Assembly (NCBI RefSeq): GCF_900013425.1
Contig: NZ_FBXK01000001.1
Span: 804,501-868,500, forward strand
From: Sphingobium sp. Z007
Lineage (GTDB): Bacteria; Pseudomonadota; Alphaproteobacteria; Sphingomonadales; Sphingomonadaceae
DNA: 64,000 nt
Direction: 5' to 3'
The position numbers and the translations under genes are program-made. The notes under the pieces are model-generated. The model did no database searches. It was given only the letters and a program-made list of their open reading frames with translations, and was not told the DNA's origin. Positions 7,434-16,261 of this stretch are shown here, one piece after another. The first letter of the stretch is position 1; every line of letters begins with the position of its first letter.

Positions 7434-9542
7434 TCAATGTCGAATGTATTTTTTGCGCATCTCCTCCCAGCGAAGCACATCACTGTGACCTTCGGTGTCC
7501 GTGGGTCTTTGATCGTTCAACCAAAAATCGAACCAGGCAAGATTGCGGCGATATACCGCAAGTCGGTGGGCTGGTTGCCATTTGATGTGATCCTCATCCG
7601 GAAAGATATAGAGTTCACTTGGAATATTTGCCTGCGTCAGAGCCGTATGGCTTGCGACCATCGCTAAATATTCGTTGTCTGCGGCCTGAAACAGCATCGG
7701 GAACCGTACGCGTCCTGGTTGTGCCATCACCGATATTTGAGACCAGAAGTTGGTATCCATGTCCGCCAGGCGAGGCCATCCTCCATCATGATAGCTTTGT
7801 GCAACGATTGGCCCCAAAAACGCATCCTGCACGGGTTCCCATCCGCACCCCGACACCGAACCAGCGGAGAAAAGCATACTGTGAATGGCTGCGAACTGCA
7901 CCGTTGTGCATCCATCGCTCAAGCCAGTGATGCCGATCCGTTTCGGATCGACGAACCCACGGTCGATCAAAGATCGCGTCGCGGCCTCGATCGCCGAGAC
8001 TATGTGTCGGCGTCCTGCAAAATCACGATTGAATGCCGCCGTTAGAGCACCGGCTGACTTCTGTTTGCCGACGATATCCTCATAAGTCAGATTGTCGACG
8101 ACCAGCACGAAATATCCCCGATTGGCAAATGCCTGGATCGGAACTTCGTCGCCGATCCCGCCGCGCAGGAATCCCCTGGTTCGATACTGAACAATGACAA
8201 GCGGATATCGTTGTCCGGTCTTGAAGCCGACCGGATAAACCAGATCACCATAAAAGGGGACGCCAAAGCCGTTCCGCCAATTCAGACGCTCGGCTGCCCC
8301 CAGGATCAGCGACGCAAACTCTGGATTTGGATCGAAAATCTTCTGCTCTTTCGTGCGATCCAGCCCCAGCATCACAAAATGTCTCGGCGCGAGTGATTGC
8401 TCGCGCAAACAGAGAAGGTCATTGCCCAATGGCTGGCATTCAACCAGATCGTCGCTCGTCAGATATAGACGCCGCACCGTGCGACTGCCCGGTCGCCATT
8501 CGTAAATTGCCGTCAGGCTGTTCGCCCAGCCTTCCTTGCGCGCAAAGCGAAGCTGTTTGCCGTCACCCGACCACCAAAAAGAAACCGATCTGTCCGGTCG
8601 GCACAGGTCTGCCGGGCAGACTAGGCGACGGCCCGTGCCCATTTCAACGACCACTCGGTAATCTGGTGGATATACCGACCTGTTGACTGGTTCCGCATAG
8701 GCGCTCCAACTCGAAGGCCCTAACGAATAACCGATCTTATCGGCGGCGGCGGAGGCGGACGGCATAAAGATGCTGATCTCGCCAGGAGAAGCAGGGCGCT
8801 CGATACCACTGCTTATCTCGATCGTGACATAATGGCGCTCCGGGTTTGGTGTTTGCGGCCGAGCGCCGCGGACAGGAAATGCTCGCTCGTCATAGCGCCA
8901 TCCCGACAGTCCCTCCTGATCGATAGTGGCATTCATTGTGATGAGGCCAGGGCGCGCCGCATAGATTATGGCGCGCCCGTCAGACGATATACGGAAATCA
9001 TCTATATCCACTGGAGCGCGGGTTATCTGCCTCGCATCGCCACCGGTGACCTTTGCTCGCCAGACCTGTGTTCTGCCTCCTGCGCGCTTGAGATAGGCAA
9101 TCCACCGTCCGTCAGGCGCCCAGCGCGGCGTCACTGGTGCGGGGGAGCCAATAGGGAATGCCGCCCAGCCATATCTCGCCGGTTCGTCCCGGATCAGTTC
9201 GGTGCCGATATCCAGCAGCCTCGGCCGAGCCGCTGGCGCGAGAGGGAGGAGCACCAAGCCTGTGCAATAGCGGTTCTCTCCCGGATCGGCGCGATGCACT
9301 AGAAAAGCAACCGCGCGATGGTCGGGAGAGAATGTGAACAATGGGCGTGTGCGATCAGGACGGGGCGCAGGCCCAATATCCCTCAGCCTGGCTAACGCCT
9401 CAGGGGTTGCCGGGCCCGGAACACCGCTGATCGCATCCGTCTGTAGAAGCGTTTCGCAACCGTCGGCCGCCAGAGCGGGTTGGCCAATGCCTCCTAAAGC
9501 CGACGCCGTCAGCAGATGCACAATAATGAGATAATGGCGCAT
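7434..9542 (-). CDS. lasso peptide isopeptidase (prolyl oligopeptidase family)
   Basis: This 702-residue serine hydrolase has a signal peptide (MRHYLIIVHLLTASALGGIG, cleavage near ALAA), an N-terminal beta-propeller with WD-like strands (FTFSPDHRAVAFLVHRA, APDGRWIAYLKRAGG) and a C-terminal alpha/beta hydrolase domain. The predicted triad is Ser542 in GITGLSDGC, Asp622 in QAADNEYLA and His652 in DEDHIKW. Proteins of this family (AtxE2 type) cleave the isopeptide bond of cognate lasso peptides. It starts one base from the stop of the TonB receptor gene, so receptor and enzyme form one operon: import, then linearisation. The signal peptide suggests a periplasmic site of action. Confidence 0.9.
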   Translation of the reverse strand: MRHYLIIVHLLTASALGGIGQPALAADGCETLLQTDAISGVPGPATPEALARLRDIGPAPRPDRTRPLFTFSPDHRAVAFLVHRADPGENRYCTGLVLLPLAPAARPRLLDIGTELIRDEPARYGWAAFPIGSPAPVTPRWAPDGRWIAYLKRAGGRTQVWRAKVTGGDARQITRAPVDIDDFRISSDGRAIIYAARPGLITMNATIDQEGLSGWRYDERAFPVRGARPQTPNPERHYVTIEISSGIERPASPGEISIFMPSASAAADKIGYSLGPSSWSAYAEPVNRSVYPPDYRVVVEMGTGRRLVCPADLCRPDRSVSFWWSGDGKQLRFARKEGWANSLTAIYEWRPGSRTVRRLYLTSDDLVECQPLGNDLLCLREQSLAPRHFVMLGLDRTKEQKIFDPNPEFASLILGAAERLNWRNGFGVPFYGDLVYPVGFKTGQRYPLVIVQYRTRGFLRGGIGDEVPIQAFANRGYFVLVVDNLTYEDIVGKQKSAGALTAAFNRDFAGRRHIVSAIEAATRSLIDRGFVDPKRIGITGLSDGCTTVQFAAIHSMLFSAGSVSGCGWEPVQDAFLGPIVAQSYHDGGWPRLADMDTNFWSQISVMAQPGRVRFPMLFQAADNEYLAMVASHTALTQANIPSELYIFPDEDHIKWQPAHRLAVYRRNLAWFDFWLNDQRPTDTEGHSDVLRWEEMRKKYIRH

Positions 9543-9543
9543 A

Positions 9544-12132
9544 TCACCATTTCTTCGTCAAAGTGAAATTGACGAACCGGCCGTAAAGCGAGTGGTTTGT
9601 CGAATCCGCCTGCACTTCAGCGGCATAAGTGGCCCGAATTCTTGGCGGCCTGGCATTGAAGAGGTTCTGGATTCCGACCTGCCATTCTACATCGGCGAAT
9701 AGCCCGCGCTGGGCACCGCTGCGGATCGTGGCGACCGTATCCAGCGTAGTGAAGGAATCCACCTTCACGGTGGGTGAAAGGCGATTATCTTTGGTTTTGC
9801 CGATATATGTGCCTGTGGCGGACAGATTGACATTGTCCCGCTGCCAGTTTGCACCCAGCCGGCCACGCCAGTGCGGCAGGGTGAAGATGATCCCCGCCTG
9901 CTCCACCAATGGCAGGCCGGGTGCGATCTCCCGGATACTGTCGAGATAACTCGCCGATCCCTTCAACGACAATTGCCCATAGGGGCCGAGATCCCGGCGG
10001 TAGCTTGCCGAGAAGTCGACACCTTCCAGTCTTTGCACGGAGATGTTCTGAAGGTAATTCCGAAATATCGCTGAAACCGCAGCGGGGTCAAAAGTGCCGG
10101 TCGTCAGGTTCGTAAACACGCCCGTTATCCCGTCGATCGCGGACAGGACGTCCGATGCGCTGGGGTTGGCCTGTATGAAGTCGCTGTAGACTGGCTGGAA
10201 AGCCCTCCCTGATGAAGCGACGGGTGAGGCTATGCGATTGCGATAACGAATATTGAAATACCCTATCTCAGCCTTGAACCCGTCCATAAATGTCGGCGTA
10301 ATCGCCACTGAGGTCGTCCAGGTCGTTGCGCGTTCGGGTTCGAGGTCCCGATTGCCTCCAAACAGGTAGAGGACCGGGAGATTTGTCGGAGGGGCTGGAT
10401 TATATCGTGTGCTTGGAACGAGCTGTGCGTTGGTCAGCTGACCGGTCTGATACAGATTGGGAGCCTTGAACGACTTGCCCCAACTCCCTTTGAATTCGAC
10501 GCTTTCGAATGGCGAATAGAGCAGGCCCAGCTTCGGTGTGGTTACGCGATCGATATTATCATGATCTTCATACCGCAGGGCACCGATCAAATTCAACTTG
10601 CGGATGAGGCTGATGCCATTGGCGGGCGCCACCAAGGGCAGGAATAATTCACCATAGCCAAAAGCCACGTCCCGCGTTTCGCTGAGGGCTTCGGTCGCGG
10701 CCTCAATGCCGCCGACAACGGCACGTGAATCGATTGTGAGCGTGTTGGATCGATAGCCCGCTCCAACCGCCAGCCTCGCTTCGCCGCCAGGCAATGAGAA
10801 GAGCGGTCCTTCAGCGCCAAGTTCGATCGCCTTCAATTCGTTGCTGTAGTTGGGTAGCGCGCGGTAGGTTTCCGTGCCGGCAGAAAATACGCTGGTGACT
10901 ATTTCCGTATCGCTTTTGCTGTAGGTTCCCGACAGGCGGGCATTCCAATCCGCCGACAGTTCGACTTTCAGCGCCGGGGATAATGACCAGCTATCAGCGG
11001 TCGATTCCACGACGCTGCCCTGCGCGTAGCAGCTCGACGCAACGACCGCGATCAGGCATCGTGACGTGGAGCGGTGCATGTAATGACCATCGAGTTCGAA
11101 GCCAATCGCATCACTGATCGCCTGATGCCCCGCCATCACCAGACTGATCTGGTCTTGCGCGGGTATCAGCGTTGCGTCGGGAGCGACGTTGCCGGTGTAG
11201 GATCGCTGACGCGCGGTGATCTGGCTAGAATCCTGATAATCTGCCGCTACCATGAAGCCACCGGTGCGCCACGATGAACCTGCAACGATGTTATACTGCT
11301 GCGTGACGGACCCGCCATCGGTCGCCGCTCCCAGCCTAGCAGACGTGACGACACCGTCGATGTCCCGTCGCAAGGTTATGTTGGCGACACCTGCGACGGC
11401 ATCCGAGCCGTATAACGCCGATGCGCCATCGGCTACGACGTCTATCCGCTCGATCGCGGCCAGCGGGATCGATGAAATGTCGATTCCCTGGCTGATGGCA
11501 TCGAAGGCGACGCGATGGCCGTTTATCAAAGTCAGCGAGGCATCCGGTCCGAGGCCGCGCAAGTTCAGTGCCGATGAACCGGATACATTTGTGAACCCTC
11601 CTTGGCCGGCTGCGGATAGGGTCGGATTTTGACCACCGGCGAAATTCTGCGGCAAATCGCGGATGATCTGGCCAAGATCGGTCTGGCCGGCTGCCAGGGC
11701 CTCCTGGCGACCGATAGTCGTAACCGGTGAAGTTGATGGACCGCCACGAATGCGCGTGCCCGTCACTATAATGCCGATTTCGCGACCCTCGGTTTTCTCA
11801 CTTGTGGTTTCAGAAAATCGCTCCCGGATAAGAATAGCTCCATCTTGATCGACAGCTTCAAGGCCCGTCCCTTTGATCAGGGCTTCGACCGCCTCGATCG
11901 CCGTGTAGGTGCCGCGCAAAGGAGGGGCCTGCCGTCCTTTGACCGAGCGAGGCTGGAAGATGATCTCATAATTGGTCGAGCGGCCCACCAAAGCCAAGGC
12001 ATCCGCCAGATCCTGCCGATCGAGATGGAATTCCTCTCCCTGATTCAACGCTGCAATGGTCGGTATCGGGGCGGTGGCTGCCACGATCGCCATCGCTGAA
12101 CTGAATGCCCACATTGCGATCTTCATCATCAT
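9544..12132 (-). CDS. TonB-dependent receptor with STN signalling domain
   Basis: This 862-residue outer-membrane receptor begins with three ATG codons and a signal peptide (cleavage near TIAAL). An STN (secretin/TonB short N-terminal) domain at about residues 33-105 contains FHLDRQDLADALALVGRSTN. A TonB-box-like IIVTGTRIRG at 121-130 follows, then a plug domain (LNLRGLGPDASLTLINGHRV) and a 22-strand-type barrel ending VNFTLTKKW. The STN domain marks it as a transducer that contacts the FecR protein encoded just upstream. Context suggests it imports or senses a lasso peptide. A 64-base gap separates it from the FecR stop. Confidence 0.92.
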   Translation of the reverse strand: MMMKIAMWAFSSAMAIVAATAPIPTIAALNQGEEFHLDRQDLADALALVGRSTNYEIIFQPRSVKGRQAPPLRGTYTAIEAVEALIKGTGLEAVDQDGAILIRERFSETTSEKTEGREIGIIVTGTRIRGGPSTSPVTTIGRQEALAAGQTDLGQIIRDLPQNFAGGQNPTLSAAGQGGFTNVSGSSALNLRGLGPDASLTLINGHRVAFDAISQGIDISSIPLAAIERIDVVADGASALYGSDAVAGVANITLRRDIDGVVTSARLGAATDGGSVTQQYNIVAGSSWRTGGFMVAADYQDSSQITARQRSYTGNVAPDATLIPAQDQISLVMAGHQAISDAIGFELDGHYMHRSTSRCLIAVVASSCYAQGSVVESTADSWSLSPALKVELSADWNARLSGTYSKSDTEIVTSVFSAGTETYRALPNYSNELKAIELGAEGPLFSLPGGEARLAVGAGYRSNTLTIDSRAVVGGIEAATEALSETRDVAFGYGELFLPLVAPANGISLIRKLNLIGALRYEDHDNIDRVTTPKLGLLYSPFESVEFKGSWGKSFKAPNLYQTGQLTNAQLVPSTRYNPAPPTNLPVLYLFGGNRDLEPERATTWTTSVAITPTFMDGFKAEIGYFNIRYRNRIASPVASSGRAFQPVYSDFIQANPSASDVLSAIDGITGVFTNLTTGTFDPAAVSAIFRNYLQNISVQRLEGVDFSASYRRDLGPYGQLSLKGSASYLDSIREIAPGLPLVEQAGIIFTLPHWRGRLGANWQRDNVNLSATGTYIGKTKDNRLSPTVKVDSFTTLDTVATIRSGAQRGLFADVEWQVGIQNLFNARPPRIRATYAAEVQADSTNHSLYGRFVNFTLTKKW

Positions 12133-12196
12133 TTGCCCCCATCATGCCGGCCTGTTTTCCGGTTCCATGGTAGCTACGACGACGAAGACGAGTTGA

Positions 12197-13303
12197 TTAT
12201 GATGGCGGGCGGCAATTTCCCTGGGAATTGGCAGGACAATCGCGGGCAAGGGAAATCGAGGCTGGGCCGGTGATCACCGCCAGCGCAAGCAGATCGGCCA
12301 GATTACGGGCGAGGCGGGGCGTGTCGGTGATGCGGAACGTACCGGACACCCGAATTGCGCTCACCTCCGGCGTCGCGGCGATAATGGGAATCGTCGCATA
12401 GCGATTGGCCTCTTCAAACAAATCTCCGAGCCTGATGTTGGTATAGTCCCGCAAGCCGTCGGGCCAGCGTGCATCGTCTGTTGCAGCTTTTTCGATTTGC
12501 GGTGCGCTCATGGGTTTGGCCGGCAATGCCACTTGCTGCCCCGGTGAAAGTCTGATCGCTGTTTGGCTTTTGCCAAGGGCCTCGCCCTCGACGTCAACGG
12601 CACCGCGCATGAGGCTCACCCGAACGAATTTCTCGGGACTGATCGCGACATCGAAAATCGTGCCGCGCGCGACAACCGTCCTTTGACCGGCGTGTACGGT
12701 GAACGGCCTGTTTTCATGCGCAACCGTGAAACGCCCGCGTCCACGTATGAGCTGCAGATCGCGGCGGGATGCGTCATACCGCACGAGTACAAGACTATCT
12801 GTATCCAGGGCAACCACCGAGCCATCGTCGAGCTGGAAAGTGCGGATTTCACCCGAAGATGTCGCAAGCCGCAATGGTGCGGGCATGGATGCCCGCGATG
12901 CGTCGGAAGGGGCCTGCGCCATTCCGGCACCATCGAGCACGGGTGAACCCAACGCCCAATGCGCGCCGAAGGCCATCACGACAACTACGCCTGCAACCAG
13001 CAGCGCCTTTCGTTTCCGGCCCCATCGCGTCGCGGGCTGATCGACGGATACCGAGGGCGCGGGAACGGCTTCTGCCACGTCATGCCCGCCGCCTGCCTCG
13101 TCCTCCTTCAGATATTTACCGACGCTATATGTCTCGGCGATCCGGCTATAGGCGGCGCGATGCAACGCGCCGCGGGCCAGCCAGGCTTCGAATTCCTTGC
13201 GCCTGACGTCCGCTTCCTCGGGATTGCGCATGATGGCGAACCAGTCTGCGGCTTCTTCTCTTAGCTGGCCATGACGACGTGGCGGCTGGGTATCGTCCAT
13301 CAT
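12197..13303 (-). CDS. FecR-family anti-sigma factor
   Basis: This 368-residue cytoplasmic-membrane anti-sigma regulator has a DUF4880-like N-terminal helix (LREEAADWFAIMRNPEEADVRRKEFEAWLA) that binds the sigma factor. One membrane helix lies at about 100-118 (ALLVAGVVVVMAFGAHWAL). The periplasmic FecR domain includes IRTFQLDDGSVVALDTDS and FTVAHENRPFTVHAGQRTVVARGTIFDV. The C-terminal STN-contact region is present. Its ATG overlaps the sigma stop by four bases (ATGATGA arrangement), giving strong coupling. It would relay ligand binding at the TonB receptor to the sigma factor. Confidence 0.92.
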   Translation of the reverse strand: MMDDTQPPRRHGQLREEAADWFAIMRNPEEADVRRKEFEAWLARGALHRAAYSRIAETYSVGKYLKEDEAGGGHDVAEAVPAPSVSVDQPATRWGRKRKALLVAGVVVVMAFGAHWALGSPVLDGAGMAQAPSDASRASMPAPLRLATSSGEIRTFQLDDGSVVALDTDSLVLVRYDASRRDLQLIRGRGRFTVAHENRPFTVHAGQRTVVARGTIFDVAISPEKFVRVSLMRGAVDVEGEALGKSQTAIRLSPGQQVALPAKPMSAPQIEKAATDDARWPDGLRDYTNIRLGDLFEEANRYATIPIIAATPEVSAIRVSGTFRITDTPRLARNLADLLALAVITGPASISLARDCPANSQGNCRPPS

Positions 13304-13869
13304 TCCTGTTCCAAAGCTGCATCGATATGTGCAAGCGCGCGGGCGACATGATATTGCACGGTCGGGATGGAAATGCCTAGCCTGCCGGCAATCTCCTTGT
13401 AGGTCAGTTCGTCGACCCGGTGCAGCAGAAACACGTCTCGCGTCCTGTCGGGCAGCTCGCCGAGCGCACGCCGATAAGCACGCATCATGTCTTCGACTTC
13501 AATGCGAGTCGCCTGATCCGGCGCGACCGCAGGTTCATGCTGTTCGCCGATCGGCACATGGCAAGCGGCAAGGCGCGTCTCCAGCCGCTTGTATCGATCC
13601 AGCAGCAGGTTGCGCGCGATCCGCTGCAAATAGGCCGCCGGTCTTGGCAAGCTGGTCTTCGCCATGCATCCAAGAAGCCGGATAAAGGATTCCTGTACCA
13701 GGTCGCCGGCGTCATCGCTCGAAGAACGCAAACGGGCCTGGAAATAGCGGCGGAGCCGCGGCGCCTCGACTTCATAGATTTGCCGAACATCGACAAATTC
13801 CAAGCCGGTTCTTTCCTGTGTTTCATTCTCCGTCAGTTCACGCGGACGGTCGATTTCTTTTGGCGGCAT
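13300..13869 (-). CDS. ECF sigma factor (FecI-like)
   Basis: This sigma-70 family factor of 189 residues has region 2 (LRRYFQARLRSSSDDAGDLVQESFIRLL, then AYLQRIARNLLLDRYKR) and region 4 (RALGELPDRTRDVFLLHRVDELTYKEIAGRLGISIPTVQYHVARAL). The start MPPKEIDRP at 13869 has GAGGAA upstream. The longer open frame to 14034 has no ribosome site. It heads the sigma-FecR-receptor-isopeptidase operon and would activate that operon and perhaps the precursor promoter. The upstream 240 bases (13870-14109) have no gene and should hold its own promoter; I saw no certain ECF-type -35 element. Confidence 0.92.
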   Translation of the reverse strand: MPPKEIDRPRELTENETQERTGLEFVDVRQIYEVEAPRLRRYFQARLRSSSDDAGDLVQESFIRLLGCMAKTSLPRPAAYLQRIARNLLLDRYKRLETRLAACHVPIGEQHEPAVAPDQATRIEVEDMMRAYRRALGELPDRTRDVFLLHRVDELTYKEIAGRLGISIPTVQYHVARALAHIDAALEQE

Positions 13870-14109
13870 GAAAACACGGTTCCTCACGATACGGCAGTGC
13901 TGGCCCACGCGCATGGCGAGGGAGAAGCTGTGTGAGGTGAACCTTACGCTCCAGAATTTGGAGGTAGGCCGTCCGACCCGTATGTCGAACGTCGAAATAC
14001 CTGACAGGATAATCCTGCGGGTGGCTGCCAGCACTCCAGCCCGTAAGGCCGATGTTATCGAGGGAGGAAGGGCGGATCAAGCCTTTGCAGGGCGAAATTG
14101 CTCCATCGG

Positions 14110-15039
14110 CTAACTCTCCAGCCGGTCAGCAGCAGCTTTCAATTCGGCGATATGATTGGTGCAGATTTCATGCACGCACTCCCCTAGCGTCTGGATGTGC
14201 GCCTGCAACCAGGTAAGTTCCTCGAGCGAAATCTTGAAGTGCTTGGAATATTGCGCTTTGCGATAGGCTTCCTTGAGCTTCTGAAACAAGGAACGTTCGG
14301 CCTTTGTACCGCGCGGCCAGACATCGAAAAGCTTCCTGTCGAGGCCTTCGGCCAGGGATCGTAGAAAGATGATATTATGGTCGTATGGCGTATAGAAAGT
14401 CAGGGTCAGCAGAACACATTGGTACAACCGTTCCGTGGCCTGCTGGAGATCGTAAGCTGCGTCGCGATGATAGCCTTCAGAGGTATAGAATTGAGCGCCT
14501 TTAAAACGCCTCATGCCAGCAGGAAACATTTCTTCGAAATATTCTTTTGCTGCGAGATAAGCCTGCTCTGGCGTCTTGGGCTTTGCCGACGCCAGCAATC
14601 GATCGTCTGATTGATAAAGGATTGCACCGTCCTTGACGATCTCCGAGAACAGGACGCGTCCATGGGCCAGCGCGTCGTTTACCTCCTGGAGTGAGTGCAC
14701 GATGAAATTGACGGGCGTCCGAATGCTTCTTTCGACAAGATAGGCATCGACGAGGCGCTGCTCGGTCTCGGCCCAATAAGCGGCCCGATCTGCAAGTTCC
14801 TTCTGATTGACGATCACCAATATGTCGTAATCGGATTTGAATTGATTCGCATCCAGTGGTGCATCAACCCAGTCGCCTCGCGCATAGGAGCCAAAAAGGA
14901 TGACCTTGAGAATGCGAGCAGACTTTTTCCTGCCCTTGGCATCCTGTGTCGCTTCGCGGAAGCCCTGGAAAAGCATTTCGACGACATGGTCGAGTTCGCG
15001 CTGCTTGTTGGCAGGGATATGATTGATATCCGTCTTCAT
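14110..15039 (-). CDS. fused MNT-HEPN protein (nucleotidyltransferase plus HEPN)
   Basis: This 309-residue protein joins two halves usually encoded as separate toxin-antitoxin genes. The N-terminal nucleotidyltransferase has ILFGSYARGDWVD and, further on, KSDYDILVIV, giving the G-S-x10+-D-x-D arrangement of minimal nucleotidyltransferases. The C-terminal half is a helical HEPN domain with the R-x4-6-H motif in AYRKAQYSKHFKI. In split systems the MNT partner AMPylates and silences the HEPN RNase; a single-chain version may be self-regulated or act on tRNA. The start is the ATG at 15037-15039; the codon before it is TTG. It lies beside a PIN/AbrB pair. Confidence 0.82.
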   Translation of the reverse strand: MKTDINHIPANKQRELDHVVEMLFQGFREATQDAKGRKKSARILKVILFGSYARGDWVDAPLDANQFKSDYDILVIVNQKELADRAAYWAETEQRLVDAYLVERSIRTPVNFIVHSLQEVNDALAHGRVLFSEIVKDGAILYQSDDRLLASAKPKTPEQAYLAAKEYFEEMFPAGMRRFKGAQFYTSEGYHRDAAYDLQQATERLYQCVLLTLTFYTPYDHNIIFLRSLAEGLDRKLFDVWPRGTKAERSLFQKLKEAYRKAQYSKHFKISLEELTWLQAHIQTLGECVHEICTNHIAELKAAADRLES

Positions 15040-15067
15040 CAATTCGTTCTCATATCATACTTATCAA

Positions 15068-15457
15068 TCATCGCGCATGTTCGACCTGAATTGGGATGTC
15101 CAGCATGGCCCAGGCCTGATTGACTGTAACAGCAACGCCGCCACGGATTTGCGCCAAAGCCAGGCACGAGCGATCTCCAAGCGACAAGCCAGCGCTGCGG
15201 GTAACAGCGCGGAAAGCTCCGCCAATATTCGCCTGTTCCCGATCGACAGCGATGATGTCGATATCCAGTTCCGCCAGCATCGCGCTCGCCTCGTTCGGCT
15301 CGACGCCGCGGTCGATCAATTTCGCCAGCACTTCATGATAATTCACCGCTGAAACCAAGGCACGAGGAAGCCGCGCTTCCACATAAGCGGCACCCGGCTC
15401 CTGAAATAGCAAGGAGAGAAGCGCCGACGCATCCAGCACATAAATCCTATCAGTCAC
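15068..15457 (-). CDS. vapC: VapC-family PIN-domain toxin
   Basis: This 129-residue PIN-domain ribonuclease has conserved acidic residues in the expected places: YVLDASALLSLL (first Asp), NYHEVLAKL (Glu), LSLGDRSCLALAQ (Asp) and a later VTVNQAW in place of the usual TADxxW/F. The ATG at 15455-15457 overlaps the upstream antitoxin stop by eight bases, the usual VapBC arrangement. It probably cleaves tRNA or rRNA when free of antitoxin. The missing fourth Asp (VTVNQAW) is worth noting but common in the family. Confidence 0.87.
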   Translation of the reverse strand: MTDRIYVLDASALLSLLFQEPGAAYVEARLPRALVSAVNYHEVLAKLIDRGVEPNEASAMLAELDIDIIAVDREQANIGGAFRAVTRSAGLSLGDRSCLALAQIRGGVAVTVNQAWAMLDIPIQVEHAR

Positions 15458-16193
15458 TCGACGCCTCGGCTCGCCGTTCGGCGATCAGTTCCTCGGATAC
15501 CAATCCCTCACTCGGGGCAAAGGCGCGCAGCCGATCCTGAATTCGACGGAGGGCAGATCGGGCTGGCCGTATCCGGATCGCCTCATCATTTATCTCGATC
15601 AGCACAGTATCGCCGTTTTGCAGACCAAGCGTACGCCTCATATCAGCTGGGAGCGCAACGCGCCCACCCGCGATGATCTTCCCTCGAACGATGTTCATGA
15701 CAGGTCCTCCGGCAATGGTACCGTTGTAGGCACAGTACCGTATTCCATTATCGCGTATCAAGTTCGTTGCAAACCGTTGCAACGATTCGTGATCGCCAGC
15801 CATTCCCGGCAGTAAGAACAAAGCGTCGATCGCTTCGTCGAGCAGGCGGCGTATCTGAGGTACCATTGCGAGATTGTTTCGCCGAAAATCGCCGGGGTCG
15901 CGTTCACGAGTAAGGATTCCCATTTCAACAAGTTTGCCAGTCCTGCGATGCGCATTCACTGCGGGCTCTCCATCCGCAATCGACAGCCCGGTTTGATAGA
16001 GGGTCTTTCCTTCGAGTTCCGCAAGATAGATCACTAGCAGCGATGGCCAATAAGCGCGTGACAGTAGTGCGCGGCCCACCAGCTTTTCCAGCTTCCCATC
16101 CAGAGCAATGAGCTGCCGACAGGCCGCCGCGCGGACATCATCGGCCACAATGGTGCGGCCATCTGGATTTTGCTCATTCGGAACAGAAGTCAT
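15450..16193 (-). CDS. antitoxin with N-terminal winged helix fused to AbrB domain
   Basis: The C-terminal 82 residues, from MNIVRGKIIAGGRVALPADM, form a SpoVT-AbrB swapped-hairpin antitoxin matching the PIN toxin downstream. Instead of ending there, the frame is open for 165 more residues, starting MTSVPNEQNP at 16193 behind a strong AAGGAGGT site. That part resembles a MarR-type winged helix (LISRAYWPSLL-like helix, HRRTGKLVEMGILTRERDPGDFRRN). An internal ATG at 15698 with GGAGG upstream could also produce the short antitoxin alone. So one gene may yield two products, a 247-residue fusion and an 82-residue VapB. Confidence 0.78.
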   Translation of the reverse strand: MTSVPNEQNPDGRTIVADDVRAAACRQLIALDGKLEKLVGRALLSRAYWPSLLVIYLAELEGKTLYQTGLSIADGEPAVNAHRRTGKLVEMGILTRERDPGDFRRNNLAMVPQIRRLLDEAIDALFLLPGMAGDHESLQRFATNLIRDNGIRYCAYNGTIAGGPVMNIVRGKIIAGGRVALPADMRRTLGLQNGDTVLIEINDEAIRIRPARSALRRIQDRLRAFAPSEGLVSEELIAERRAEASSD

Positions 16194-16261
16194 CGCATCG
16201 ACCTCCTTTTCACGGATGCTCTCGCTCCGTGGCAAAACAGGGATATCTAGAGACCGGAGAC

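Noticed and set aside
13870..14113. 81-residue plus-strand open frame upstream of the sigma gene
   Set aside because: No ribosome site or recognisable sequence; the space is better explained as the sigma promoter region.
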